Below, one piece after another: positions 1-11,269 of a stretch of 29,996 nucleotides of DNA (positions are counted from its first letter, which is position 1; each line of letters starts with the position of its first letter). The notes under the pieces were generated by a model. The model was not told where the DNA came from, did no database searches, and was given only the letters and a program-made list of their open reading frames with translations. Where the stretch lies: assembly GCA_037447655.1 (NCBI GenBank), contig JBBHKE010000217.1:1-29996 (forward strand), in the 5' to 3' direction. The stretch comes from Zygnema cylindricum. Taxonomy: Eukaryota > Streptophyta > Zygnematophyceae > Zygnematales > Zygnemataceae. Made by a program: the position numbers and the translations under genes.

Positions 1-3000
1 AAGTTTATGTTTGCGGTAACAAGAATAGAGGCAACAAACTCTTTTTATTGTTAATGCTCTCAAAAAAAGTTAAAAAAAACCCTAAAACATGTTCTAACAC
101 AAATTTGTGTTTGTGCTAACAAAGATATTTGTAACAAAATACGTTTATTGTTTGCAGTCACATAAAGAGGTAAAATAAACCTTGAACCATGTTTATAACA
201 CAAGTTTGTGTTTGCGCTAACAAAAATAGTGGCAACAAACTCTTTATATTTTTAACGCTCACAAAAATAGTTAAAAAAAACCCTAAACCATGTTTCTAAC
301 ACAAATTTGAGTTTGCGCTAACAAAGATATTTGTAATAAACAACGTTTATTGTTCGCGGTCACAAAAAGAGGTAAAATAAACCTTGAACTATGTTTATAA
401 CACAAGTTTTTGTTTGCGCTAACAATAATAGTGGGAACAAACACTTTATATTGTTAACTCACAAAAATAGTTAAAAAAAACCATAAACCATGTTTTTAAC
501 ACAATTTTGAGTTTGTGCTAACAAAGATATTTGAAACAAAAAACGTTTATTGTTCGCGGTCACAAAAAGAAGTAAAATAAACCTTGAACCATGTTTATAA
601 CACAAGTTTATGTTTGCGGTAACAAGAATAGTGGCAACAAACTCTTTTTATTGTTAATGCTCTCAAAAATAGTTAAAAAAAACCCTAAAACATGTTTCTA
701 ACACAAATTTGTGTTTGTGCTATCAAAGATATTTTTAACAAACAACCTTTATTTTTCGCGGTCACAAAAAGAAGTAAAACAAACCTTGAACCATGTTTAT
801 AACACAAGTTTGTGTTTGCCCTAACAAGAATAGTGGCAACAAACCCTTTATATTGTTAACGCTCACAAAAATAGTTAAAAATAACCGTAAACCATGTTTC
901 TAACACAAATTTGAGTTTGCGCTAACAAAGATATTTGTAACAAACATCGTTTATTTTTCGCGGTCACAAAAAGAAGTAAAACAAACCTTGAACCATGTTT
1001 ATAACACAAGTTTAAGTTTGCGCTAACAAGAATAGTGGCAACAATTTCTTTATATTGTTAACGCTCACAAAAATACTTAAAAAAAACCCTAAACCATGTT
1101 TCTAACACAAATTTGTGTTTGCGCTAGCAAAGATATTTGTAACATACAACATTTAATGTTCGCAAGTCACAAAAATAGGTAAAATAAACCTTGAACCATG
1201 TTTATAACACAAGTTTGTGTTTGCCCTAACAAGAATAGTGCCAACAAACCCTTTATATTGTTAACGCTCACAAAAATAGTTAAAAAAAACCGTAAACCAT
1301 GTTTCTAACACAAATCTGAGTTTGTGCTAACAAAGATATTTGTAACAAACAAAGTTTATTGTTCGCGGTCACAAAAAGAGGTAAAATAAACATTGAACCA
1401 TGTTTGTAACACAAGTTTGTGTTTGCGCTAACAACAATAGTGGTTACAAAAACTTTATATTGATAACGCTCACAAAAAGAGTTAAAAAAAACTCTAACCC
1501 ATGTTTATATCACAAATTAGAGTTTCCGCTGACAAATATATTTGTAACAAACAACGTTTATTGTTCACGGTCACAAAACGAGGTAAAATAAACCTTGAAC
1601 CATGTTTATAACACAAGTTTGTGTTTGCGCTAACAACAATAGTGGTAACAAATACGTTGTATTGTTTTTGCTCACAAAAAAATTTAAAAAAACCTTAAAC
1701 CATGTTTCTAACACAAATTTGAGTTTGCGTTAACAAAGATATTTGTAACAAACAACATTTAATATTCGCGGTCACAAAAAAAGGTAAAATATACTCCAAA
1801 CCGTGTTCATAACACAAGTTTGTGTTTGCGCTAACAACAATAGTGGCAACAAACACTTTACATTGATAACTCTCACAAAAATAGTTAAAAAAAACCCTAA
1901 ACCATGTTTTTAACACAAATTTGAATTTGCGCTAACAAAGATATTTGAAACAAACAACGATTATTGTTTGCGGTCACTAACAGAGGGAAACTAAACTCCA
2001 ATCGATGTTGATAACACAAGTTTTTGTTTCCGCTAACAAGAATAGTGGCAACAAACACTTTATATTGTTAACGCTCACAAAAATAGTTTAAAAAAACCAT
2101 AAACCATGTTTCTAACATAAATTTGAGTTTGCGCTAACAAAGATATTTGTAACAAACAACGTTTATTGTTCGCGGTCACAAAAAGAAGTAAAATAAACCT
2201 TGAACCATGTTTATAACACAAGTTTATGTTTGCGGTAACAAGAATAGAGGCAACAAACTCTTTTTATTGTTAACGCTCACAAAAATATTTAAAAAAAATA
2301 ATAAACCATGTTTCTAAGACAAATTTGAGATTGCGCTAACAAAGATATTTGTAACAAACAACAATTTTTGTTCATGGTCACAAAAAAAGGTAAAATAAAC
2401 CTTGAACATGTTTATAACACAATTTTTTGTTTGCGCTAACAAGAATAGTGGCAACAAACCCTTTATATTGTTAACGATCACAAGAATAGTTAAAAAAAAC
2501 CCTAAACCATGTTTCTAACACAAATTTGAGTTCGCCCTAACTAAGATACTTGTAACAAACAACGTTTATTGTTCGCGGTCACAAAAAGAGGTAAAATAAA
2601 CTCCGAACGATATTGATAACACAATTTTTTGTTTGCGCTAACTACAATAGTGGTTACAAAAACTTTATATTGATAACGCTCACAAAAATAGTTAAAAAAA
2701 ACTCTAACCCATGTTTATATCACAAATTTGAGTTTGCGCTGACAAAGATATTTGTAACAAACCATGTTTAATGTTCACGGTCACAAAAAGAGGTAAAATA
2801 AACCTTGAACCATGTTTATAACCCAAGTTTGTGTTTGCGCTAACAACAATAGTGGTAACAAATACGTTGTATTGTTATTGCTCACAAAAATATTTAAAAA
2901 AACTTTAAACCATGTTTCTAACACAAATTTGAGTTTGCGTTAACAAAGATATTTGTAACAAACAACGTTTAATGTTCGCGGTCACAAAAAAAGGTAAAAT

Positions 3001-6000
3001 AAACTCCAAACCATGTTTATAACACAAGTTTGTGTTTGCGCTAACAACAATAGTTGCAACAAACACTTTACATTGATAACTCTCACAAAAATAGTAAAAA
3101 AATAACCCTAAACCATGTTTTTAACACAAATTTGAGTTTGCGCTAACAAAGATATTTGTAACAAAAAAAGTTTATTGTTTGTAGTCACATAAAAAGGTAA
3201 AATAAACCTTGAACCATGTTTATAACACAAGTTTATGTTTGCGCTAACAAGAATAGTGGCAACAAACACTTTATATTATTAACTCTCTCAAAAACAGTTT
3301 AAAAAAAACCCTAAACCATGTTTTTAACACAAATTTGAGTTTGCGCTAACCAGTATATTTGAAACAAACAACGTTTATTGTTCGCGGTCACAAAAAGAGG
3401 TAAAATAAACCTTGAACCATGTTTATAACACAAGTTTAAGTTTGCGCTAACAAAAATAGTGGCAACAAACTCTTTATATTGTTAACGCTCACAAAAAAAC
3501 TTAAAAAAAACACTAAACCATGTTTCTCACACAAATTTGTGTTTGCGCTAACAAAGATATTTGTAAACAACAATGTTTTTGTTCGCGGTCACAAAAAAAG
3601 GTAAAATAAACCTTGAACCATGTTTATTATAGTGGTAACAAACACTTTGTATTGTTATTGCTGACAAAAATATTTAAAAAAACCCTAATCCATGTTTCTA
3701 ACACAAATTTGAGTTTGGGCTCACAAAGATATGTGTAACAAAAAACGTTTATTGTTTGCAGTCACAAAAAGAGGTAATATAAACCTAGAACCATGTTCAT
3801 AACACAAGTTTGTGTTTGCGCTAACAAGAAGAGTGGCAACAAACTCTTTTTATTGTTAATGTTCTCAAAAATAGTAAAAAAAACCATAAAACATGTTTCT
3901 AACACTAATTTGTGTTTGCGCTAACAAAGATATTTGTAAAAAAAAACGTTTATTGTTTGCAGTAAAATAAAGAGGTAAAATAAACCTTGAACCAAGTTTA
4001 TAACACAAGTTTGTGTTTGCGCTAACAAAATTAGTGGCAACAAACTCTTTATATTTTTAACGCTCACAAAAATAGTTAAAAAAAACCCTAAACCATGTTT
4101 CTAACACAAATTTGGGTTTTGCGCTAACAAAGATATCTGTAATAAATAACGTTTATTGTTCGCGGTCACAAAAAGAAGTAAAATAAAACTTAAACCATGT
4201 TTATAACACAAGTTTATGTTTGCGCTAACAACAATAGTGGCAACAAACACTTTATATTGTTAACGCTCACAAAAATACTTAAAAAAATCCCTAAAACATG
4301 TTTCTAACACAAATTTGTGTTTGCGCTAACAAAGATATTTGTAACATAACATGTTAATATTCGCAGTCACAAAAATAAGTAAAATAAACCTTGAACCATG
4401 TTTATAACACAAGTTTGTGTTTGCGCTAACAACAATAGTGGTAACAAACACATTATATTGTTAACTCTCACAAAAATAATTAAAAAATACCCTAAACCAT
4501 GTTCATAACACAAATTTGAGTTGCCCTAACAAAGATATTTGTAACAAACATCCTTTACTGTTCGCTATCACAAAAAGAGGTAAAATAAACTCTGGACCAT
4601 GTTTATAACACAAGTTTGTGTTTGCACTAATAACAATAGTGGTAACAAACACTTTATATTGATAACGCTCACAAAAATATTTCAAAAAAAACCTTAACCT
4701 TGTTTCTAACACAAATTTGAGTTTGCGCTAACAAAGATATTTTAACAAACAATGTTTATTGTTCGCGGTCACAAAAAGAGGTAAAATAAACCTTGAACCA
4801 TGTTTATAACACAAGTTTGTGTTTGCGCTAACAAGAATAGTGGCAACAAACTCTTTATTTTTGTAACGCTCACAAAAACAAATATAAAAAAGCCCTAAAC
4901 CATGTTTTTAACACAAATTGGAGTTTGCGCTAAAAATATATTTGTAAAAAACAACGATTATCGTTCGCAATCACAAAAAAGGGTAGAATAAACTCCAAAC
5001 CATGTTTATGACACAAGTTTGTGTTTTGGCTAACAACAATAGTGGTAACAAACACATTATATTGTTAACTCTCACAAAAATAGTTAAAAAAATCCTAAAC
5101 CATGTTTCTAACACAAATTTGAGTTCGCGCTAGCAAAGATATTTGTAACAAACAACATTTATTGCTCGCGGTCACAGAATGAGGTAAAATAAAACTTGAA
5201 ACCATGTTTATAACACAAGTTTGTGTTTGCCCTAACAAGAATAGTGGCAACAAACTCTTTATATTGTTGACGCTCACAAAAATAGTTAAAAAAAACTCTA
5301 AACCAGGTTTCTAACACAACTTTGAGTTTGCGCTAACAAAGATATTTGTAAACAACAATGTTTTTGTTAGCGGTCACAAAAAGAGGTAAAAATAATTCCA
5401 AACCATATCTATAAAACAAGTTTTTGTTTGCGTTAACAACAATTGTGCTATCAAACATTTTATATTGTTAACGTTAACCAAAATAGTTAAAATAAAACCC
5501 TAAACCATGTTTCTAACACAACTTTGAGTTTGCGTTAACAAATATATTTGTAACAAACAACGTCTGTTGTTCATGGTCATTAAAAGAGGTAAAATAAACT
5601 CCGAACCATGTTTATAACACAAGTTTGTGTTTGCGCTTACAACAATAGTGGTAACAGACACTTTGTATTGTTATTGCTCATAAAAATATTTAAAAAAACC
5701 CTAATCCATGTTTCTAACATTAATTTGAGTAAGGGCTAACAAAGATATTTGTAACAAAAAACGTTTATTGTTTGAAGTCACAAAAAGAGGTAAAATAAAC
5801 CTTGAACCATGTTCATAACACAAGTTTGTGTTTGCGCTAACAAGAAGAGTGGCAACAAACTCTTTATGTTGTTAACGCTCACAAAAATAGTTAAAAAAAA
5901 CCCTAAACCATGTTTCTAACACAAATTTGAGTTTGCGTTAACAAAGATATTTGTAACAAACAACGTTTATTATTCCTGGTCACAAAAAGAGGTAAAATAA

Positions 6001-8028
6001 ACCTTGAACCATGTTTATAACACAAATTTGTGTTTGCACTAACAATAATAGTGGCAACACACTCTTTATATTAATAACGCTCACAAAAATAGTTAAAAAA
6101 AACCCTAAACATGTTTCTAACACAAATTTTAGTTTGCGCTAACAAAAATATCTGTAACAAACAACTTTTGTTGTTCGCGGTCACAAAAATAGGTAAAACA
6201 ATCCTTGTACCATGTTTATAACACAAATTTGTGTTTGCACTAACAAGAATAGTGGCAACAAACTTGTTACATTGTTTATGCTCACAAAAATATTTATAAA
6301 AAACCCTAAACCAAGTTTCTAACACAAATTTGAGATTGCGCTAACAACGATATTTGTAACAAAGAACTTTTATTGATCGCGGTCACAAAAAGAGTAAAAT
6401 AAACTCCAAACGATGTCGATAACACAAGTTTTATTTTGCGTAAACAAAAATACTGGTAACAAACACTTTATATTGTTAACTCTCACAAAAATAGTTAAAA
6501 AAAACCCTAAACCATGTTTCTAACACAAATTTGAGTTTGTGCTAACAAATATTGTTGTAACAAACACAGTTTATTGTTTGCAATCAAAAAAAGAGGTAAA
6601 ATAAACTCTGAACCATGTTTAAAACCAAATTTGTGTTTGCGCTAATAACAATAGTGGTAACAAACACCTTATATTGTTAACGCTCACAATAACATTTCAA
6701 AAAAACCCTAAACCATGATTCTAACACAAATTTGAGTTTGCGCTAACAAAGATATTTGTAACAAACAATGTTTATTGTTCGCGGTCACAATAAGAGGTAA
6801 AATAAACCTTGAACCATGTTTATAACACAAGTTTATGTTTGTGCTAACAAGATTTGTGGCAACAAAGTCTTAATACTGTTAACGCTCACAAAGATACTTA
6901 AAAAAAATCCTAAACCATGTTTCTCACACAAACTTGTGTTTGAGCTAACAAAGATATTTGTAACAAATAACGTTTATTGTTCGCGGTCACAAAAAGAGGT
7001 AAAATAAACTCCGAACCATGTATATAACACAAGTTTGTGTTTGTGCTAACAAGAATAGTGGCAACAAACTCTTTACATTGTTAAAGCTCACAAAAATAGG
7101 AGAAAAAAAAACCCTAAAACATGTTTCTAACACAAATTTGAGTTTGCGTTAACAAAGATATTTGTAACAAACAACGTTTATTGTCCGCGGTCAAAAATTG
7201 AGGTAAAACAAACTATGAACCATGTTTATAACACAAGTTTGTGTTTGCGCTAATAACAATAGTGGTAACAAACACTTAATACTGTTAACCCTCACAAAAA
7301 GAGTTATAAAAAACCCTAAACCATGTTTCTAACACAAATTTGAGTTTGCGCTAACAAAGATATTTGTAAAAAACAATGTTTTTGTTCAAGGTCACAAAAA
7401 GAGGTAAAAGAAACCATGAACCATGTTTATAACACAAGTTTTTGTTTGCGATAGGAAGAATAGTGGCAACAAAATCTTTATATTGATAACCCTCACAAAA
7501 AGAGTTTAAAAAAACCCTAAACCATGTTTTTAACACAAATTTGAGTTTGCGATAACAAAGATATTTGTAACAAACAATGTTTATTGTTCGCGGTCACAAA
7601 AAGAGGTAAAATAAACCTTCAACCATGTTTATAACACAAGTTTGTGTTTGCGCTAGCAAGAACAGTGGCAACAAACTCTTTATATTGTTAACGCTCACAA
7701 AAATAGTTAAAAAAAAACCTAAACCATGTTTTTAACACAAATTTGAGTTTGCGCTAACAAAGATATTTGTAACAAACAACGTCTATTGTTAGCGGTCACA
7801 AAAAGATGTAAAATAAAACTTGAAACTATGTTTATAACACAAGTTTGTGTTTGCGCTAACAAGAATAGTGGAAACAAACACTTTATATTGTTAACGCTCA
7901 CAAAAAGAGGTAAAATAAACTCTGAACTATGTTTATAACACAAGATTGTGTTTGCGCTAACAACAATAGTGGTAACAAACACTTTATATTGTTAACGCTC
8001 ACAAAAATATTTAAAAAAAGCCCTAAAC
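1..8028 (+). repeat. Tandem satellite array, ~202-bp dimeric unit
   Basis: About 40 head-to-tail units fill this region. Successive A-half starts at 187, 389, 589, 791, 993 and 1196 give a period of 200-203 bp. Each unit holds two related halves of about 101 bp. Half A has the start CCATGTTTATAACACAAG and ends in a poly-A run plus CCCTAAA. Half B has the start CCATGTTTCTAACACAAATT and ends GAGGTAAAATAAACCTTGAA. Both share the GTTTGCGCTAACAA core, so the unit arose by duplication of a ~101-bp monomer. The unit is AT-rich and units differ by scattered substitutions and small indels. Irregular places include a ~30-bp deletion near 3630 and a missing B half near 7900. Short minus-strand frames recur once per unit but do not stay in phase, since 202 is not a multiple of 3. 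No gene is visible. A centromeric, pericentromeric or heterochromatic location is likely but unproven. Confidence 0.95.
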
Positions 8029-8029
8029 T

Positions 8030-9297
8030 AGTCACGCGGCAGCGGAAGACATGGAAGTGCACCAGATGGACATCAAAACCGCTTTCTTACACGGAGAATT
8101 GGAAGAAGAGATCTTCATGCGACAACTGGAAGGATTTTTGGAGAAAGGAGAAGAAAGCAACGTGTGCAGATTGATAAAGTCCCTTTATGGACTTAAGCAA
8201 GCTCCACGCCAATGGAACAAAAAGCTGGATGAGTTTTTGACGAGTTTGGAATTTATTCGAATTAGTTTGGATCATTCTATCTACTTATTTGAGGACGAGG
8301 AAGGTATAATTTTCATTGCTATAAATGTTGACGATTTGTTTGTTTTGAGTAAACTAATGGAGAAAATTAATAGATTGAAAAAGGATCTAAAAGGTAGATT
8401 TGAAATGAAAGATTTGGGAGAGGCAAAGTACATCTTGGGAATTCAAATGGAGAGAGATAAAGAAAAGAAAAGAATTAGACTAACTCAAAAGGAAGCAATT
8501 GGGAATATGCTTGAAAAATTTCAAATGGAAAAAACAATTTGTTGTACGACTCCAATGGACTTAAAGAAGAGAAATGAGGGGAGCTCAGAAGAGGGAATCT
8601 TGATCGTGGATAATGATCTAGGACCTGAGGAAAGCAAGTTCATGCAAACTATTCCATACAGACACGTTGTTGGTAGTTTGATATACTTTATGAACTGTAC
8701 TCCTCTTGATATAGTTGCAGCTATAGGAGTATTAAGTAGGAGTCTGAATGATCTTAGGAAGAATGATTGGGAAGCTACCAAAAGGGTCATGCGGTACGTG
8801 ATAGGAACAAGTGATCTATGGTTGCATTTGGGAGGGGATAATACTGACATCACCTCTTGGAGTGATGCTAGTTATAAGGATGCTTCGATGAGGAGGTGTA
8901 CTTCTTGGTATGTGTTGTATGTTGGGAATGGGGCTTGCTGTTGGAGCAGTAAGCAACAAAAGGTGATTGCTCAGTTCACCATGGAGGCTGAGTATATGGC
9001 CTCGTATTCGGCTGTGAAAGAATTGATGTGGGTAAAATCTTTGCTTCAAGAATTGGGACATATGAAGAGCGGAGTGCAAAAAATATTTTGTGACAATCAA
9101 GCTACGATTGCAATTGCAGCAAACCCTAAGCATCACTTTAAAGCAAGCATATGGATTTTCGTTTGAGCTTTGTTAGAGAGAAGGTTGAGAATAAAATAAT
9201 TAGTTTGGAATATAGACCGGATGGAGAGATGGTAGCAGATATGATAACTAAGCCGGTTCCTTCTCCCAAATTAAAATTTTGTAGGGAGAAGTGTTGA
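8030..9297 (+). pseudogene. Copia-1 pol remnant (RT C-terminal part + RNase H)
   Basis: The frame opens with AAA-like residues and MEVHQMDIKTAFLHGELEEE, the copia RT segment around the first catalytic Asp, and continues through the SLYGLKQAPRQWNKKL motif. The active-site box reads NVDD (8324-8335) where copia-2 has YVDD, so the conserved Tyr is lost. RNase H follows with SDAS, EAEY and CDNQA, matching copia-2 RNase H closely. Near 9146 one base is missing relative to copia-2, so the open frame drifts and ends at 9166. The original frame resumes downstream (FVREKVENKI, VADMITKP) and stops at 9295-9297. There is no start codon of its own; the ATG at 8051 is an internal Met. This is a dead fragment. 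Confidence 0.92.
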
Positions 9298-9319
9298 CTG
9301 AAGTTAAAGATAGACTCGA

Positions 9320-9331
9320 AAATAAGGGGAG
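9320..9331 (+). other. Copia-1 polypurine tract
   Basis: AAATAAGGGGAG lies directly before the LTR start TGTTGAAA. It is the expected plus-strand DNA primer position and is almost identical to the tract of copia-2. Confidence 0.75.
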
Positions 9332-10444
9332 TGTTGAAAAGTAATATTTTGTATTCTACCTTTTTTGAGTCTTGCAGTTCTCATATTTGTCGAAGTCACT
9401 GAGAATTGACAAATAGCCATGGCTGCCTTAGACAAATGAGAAGATATACAGAAGATAAAGCTCCTACAAAAGTTATGTTGACACAGACAGTATTTGATCT
9501 TGTAACCTTTGAACGAGGGCCGTACGGAATAGGCGTTCGCCTTATCCGTTACGTCTTGATGAATTGATACATATTTTATGTTTGATAATTATTTAAAGAT
9601 GGCATGGCGACATATTCCTTTTAGCGAGTTACAGAATGAAACGAAACATGGAACGTGTGGTACCGCACGAAATGCACTACCGCACGAAATAAATGAAACA
9701 TACATTTGATTTCGACGGACGAAATTAAATGTCGCGATCAACGGCTCGCGAAGCAAGAAGAAAATTTAAGCAGTCAACACGGAATGTTGACTTTCGAAAT
9801 TCAACGGTCAACACGGAAATTTGACCGGTGAAATTCATCGGTCAACATTTATTCAGTGCGCCGTCAGATCGAACGAGTGAAATTGATCACCGTGAAAAGA
9901 ACGGACGGCACGCGTGAGTGCCGGTATGTCGGAACGACTATCTGGGAGAAGTTCGGCAAAATGGGAGGAAATGACACTTGGCATCATCCTATGGAATGGC
10001 GGAAGAGAAAAGGGACAGAATGCCATTGACCTATTTTGCCACGAGGCAGACTGAAATGGTGCCGAATATATCCGTACATAAAGTACGGCGGCTGCTGTAC
10101 TTTATATGTACAATAATTAGGGTGCTTCACTTTGATTGGTTTGGAGTAACTATTATGAGTTTTCAAGACTTAGACAAAATTTGGAAAAGTCCTCTCTCCT
10201 AGAGGCCATCTATACAAATATGTTATCTTTGAATAGCCATAACTTAATGCTCAGGTGAGCAAATTCAGTGATTCTTCTTGCACCGGACTCAACGGAGTCT
10301 AGGCTACACAAGAATGCTATCGGTCAGAGTTTTTCCGTGTCAGGGTAGGACTTATTCATTGTCAAAGTCAAAAGTGCATACACTATCCTAGAGGCTTCAC
10401 ATAAGTTGGTTATTCTGTGTACCAATAGAGGTCACAAAATAACA
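9332..10444 (+). repeat. Copia-1 3' LTR (~1113 bp)
   Basis: It starts TGTTGAAAAG right after the polypurine tract and ends in AATAACA, aligned with the last 20 bases of the copia-2 LTRs. Shared landmarks with copia-2 are the GTCACTGAG block followed by GCCATGGCTGCCTT (~9395), the GTACATAAAGTAC hairpin (10074-10111), GATTGGTTTGG (inverted CCAAT-like, ~10134), TATACAAATA (10211-10220) and the CTAGAGGCTTCAC block near the end. The segment 9770-9850 carries a cluster of TTGAC/GTCAA cores that I do not see in the other LTRs. No gene is present in this stretch; the 74-aa and 60-aa open frames here are chance frames in non-coding LTR. Confidence 0.85.
10074..10111 (+). promoter_or_regulatory. Copia-1 LTR hairpin
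   Basis: GTACAT-AAAGTAC pairs with GTACTTT-AT-ATGTAC around a GGCGGCTGCT loop. It lies about 100 bp upstream of the TATA-like TATACAAATA. It corresponds to the hairpins in the copia-2 and copia-3 LTRs. Its role is unknown. Confidence 0.6.
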
Positions 10445-10579
10445 AAGTGTTTGTTAACACTATTGTTGTTAGCGCAAACACAAACTTATGTTAGAAACAA
10501 AGTTAGTAGTTTATTTTACCTCTTTTTTTGAAAACAAAGAATAAACGTTGTTCGTTACAAAAAACTATTGTTAGCGTAA
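10445..10579 (-). repeat. Satellite fragment, inverted orientation
   Basis: This is the reverse complement of a satellite A half followed by part of a B half: CACTATTGTTGTTAGCGCAAAC, then TTTATTTTACCTCTTTTT, then a diverged ATAAACGTTGTTCGTTACAAA. Orientation is opposite to the 1-8028 array. It breaks off at the gypsy LTR, and the satellite resumes after the gypsy element at 27301 with about 20 bp of the expected unit missing. Confidence 0.85.
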
Positions 10580-11255
10580 TGTCATGCCTCATCCTATCAG
10601 TTGCTAGCACGCAAAGTATGGGGCACACTTGCACGATTATTGGCACGCGCGCATGGTATTTGACGCGCGCGAACGGTATTTTGCATGCACGCAAGATTTC
10701 TTGCACGCACGTTTAGTTTGCTCGCGATGACGTCAATTTTTCTATTTGGGACGTGTACGCGATTCGCTTGCACGTTTCGTTTGAACATGTATTAATTTAG
10801 TGTAATTTCTTTCGTTTCATGTGTAGGTACACGATTTTGGAGTATAGACGCGGAATATCGTTTGGGCAATGCATCTCGATTTCTAAAGTATTTCGTGCGG
10901 TATGGTTTGTTTTGTGCGTATGCATGCGATTTTGGAGTATAGACGCCAAGTATCGTTGGGCAACGAAGCGCGATTTCCGAAAGCGTTGTCGGCGCTTCAA
11001 TGTACCTTTATTGTTTAAGTCGCGGATCCTCGTAGGTTCGCGCATACATGTAGGTTCGCGCATTTTTACCCTCGGACGGTGGATTTTGTAAGGCGTACGG
11101 CAGACAATGTTGGCCGCCTATTAACCAACATCTTGAGTAGTTTCAATCATGTAAAGTAGGCTAGACGTAGGTTAGTTTTGCGCTAGGCTTAGCTTAGCAC
11201 GTACTTTGGTTAATTCTCAGATTTAGAGAATTTAGCTTTTGGGCAAGAATTTTCT
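10580..11255 (+). repeat. Gypsy 5' LTR (possibly truncated at its left end)
   Basis: It is a direct repeat of 26624-27300. It opens TGTCATGCC, continues with a GC-rich stretch of degenerate ~20-bp GCACGC-type repeats (10600-10720), and holds an internal ~95-bp duplication (CGATTTTGGAGTATAGACG at 10832 and 10927). The right boundary is where the match with the 3' copy ends (AAGAATTTTC). The 3' LTR may begin ~190 bp earlier, after the polypurine tract; if so, this copy has lost its first ~190 bp. Short open frames on both strands here are not genes. Confidence 0.75.
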
Positions 11256-11257
11256 CT

Positions 11258-11269
11258 TGGCGGCGGAGC
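11258..11269 (+). other. Candidate gypsy primer-binding site
   Basis: TGGCGGCGGAGC lies about 3 bp after the LTR end. It begins TGG, as expected for complementarity to a tRNA CCA end. I could not assign the tRNA, so this is a positional guess. Confidence 0.35.

Larger units (their letters stand above)
8029..10444 (+). mobile_element. Copia-1: 5'-truncated Ty1/copia element
   Basis: Only the 3' part of a copia element is present: reverse transcriptase from its middle, RNase H, polypurine tract and 3' LTR. The left edge joins satellite abruptly within the RT codons. Homology to copia-2 starts near 8030, matching copia-2 near 17998. The right edge at 10444 is set by aligning the LTR tail with copia-2 (14 of the last 20 bases match, both ending CA). 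LTR, gag, protease and integrase of the 5' side are missing, and no target duplication can be seen. Satellite on the left reads forward and satellite on the right reads inverted, so the truncation probably accompanied a rearrangement. Confidence 0.9.

Noticed and set aside
1400-7982. Recurring 60-87 aa open frames in the satellite, mostly on the minus strand
   Set aside because: They are the same AT-rich unit read repeatedly. Frames do not continue across units because 202 is not a multiple of 3, and stops and starts vary freely.
1-8028. CRISPR-like array
   Set aside because: Regular spacing is present, but there are no unique spacers. The whole 202-bp unit is repeated, which is a eukaryotic satellite.
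1-8028. Interstitial telomere array
   Set aside because: CCCTAAA occurs once per 202-bp unit and not in tandem, so it is not telomeric repeat DNA.
8053-9136. Minus-strand open frames opposite the copia-1 and copia-2 coding regions
   Set aside because: They are shadows of the well-supported plus-strand pol frames.
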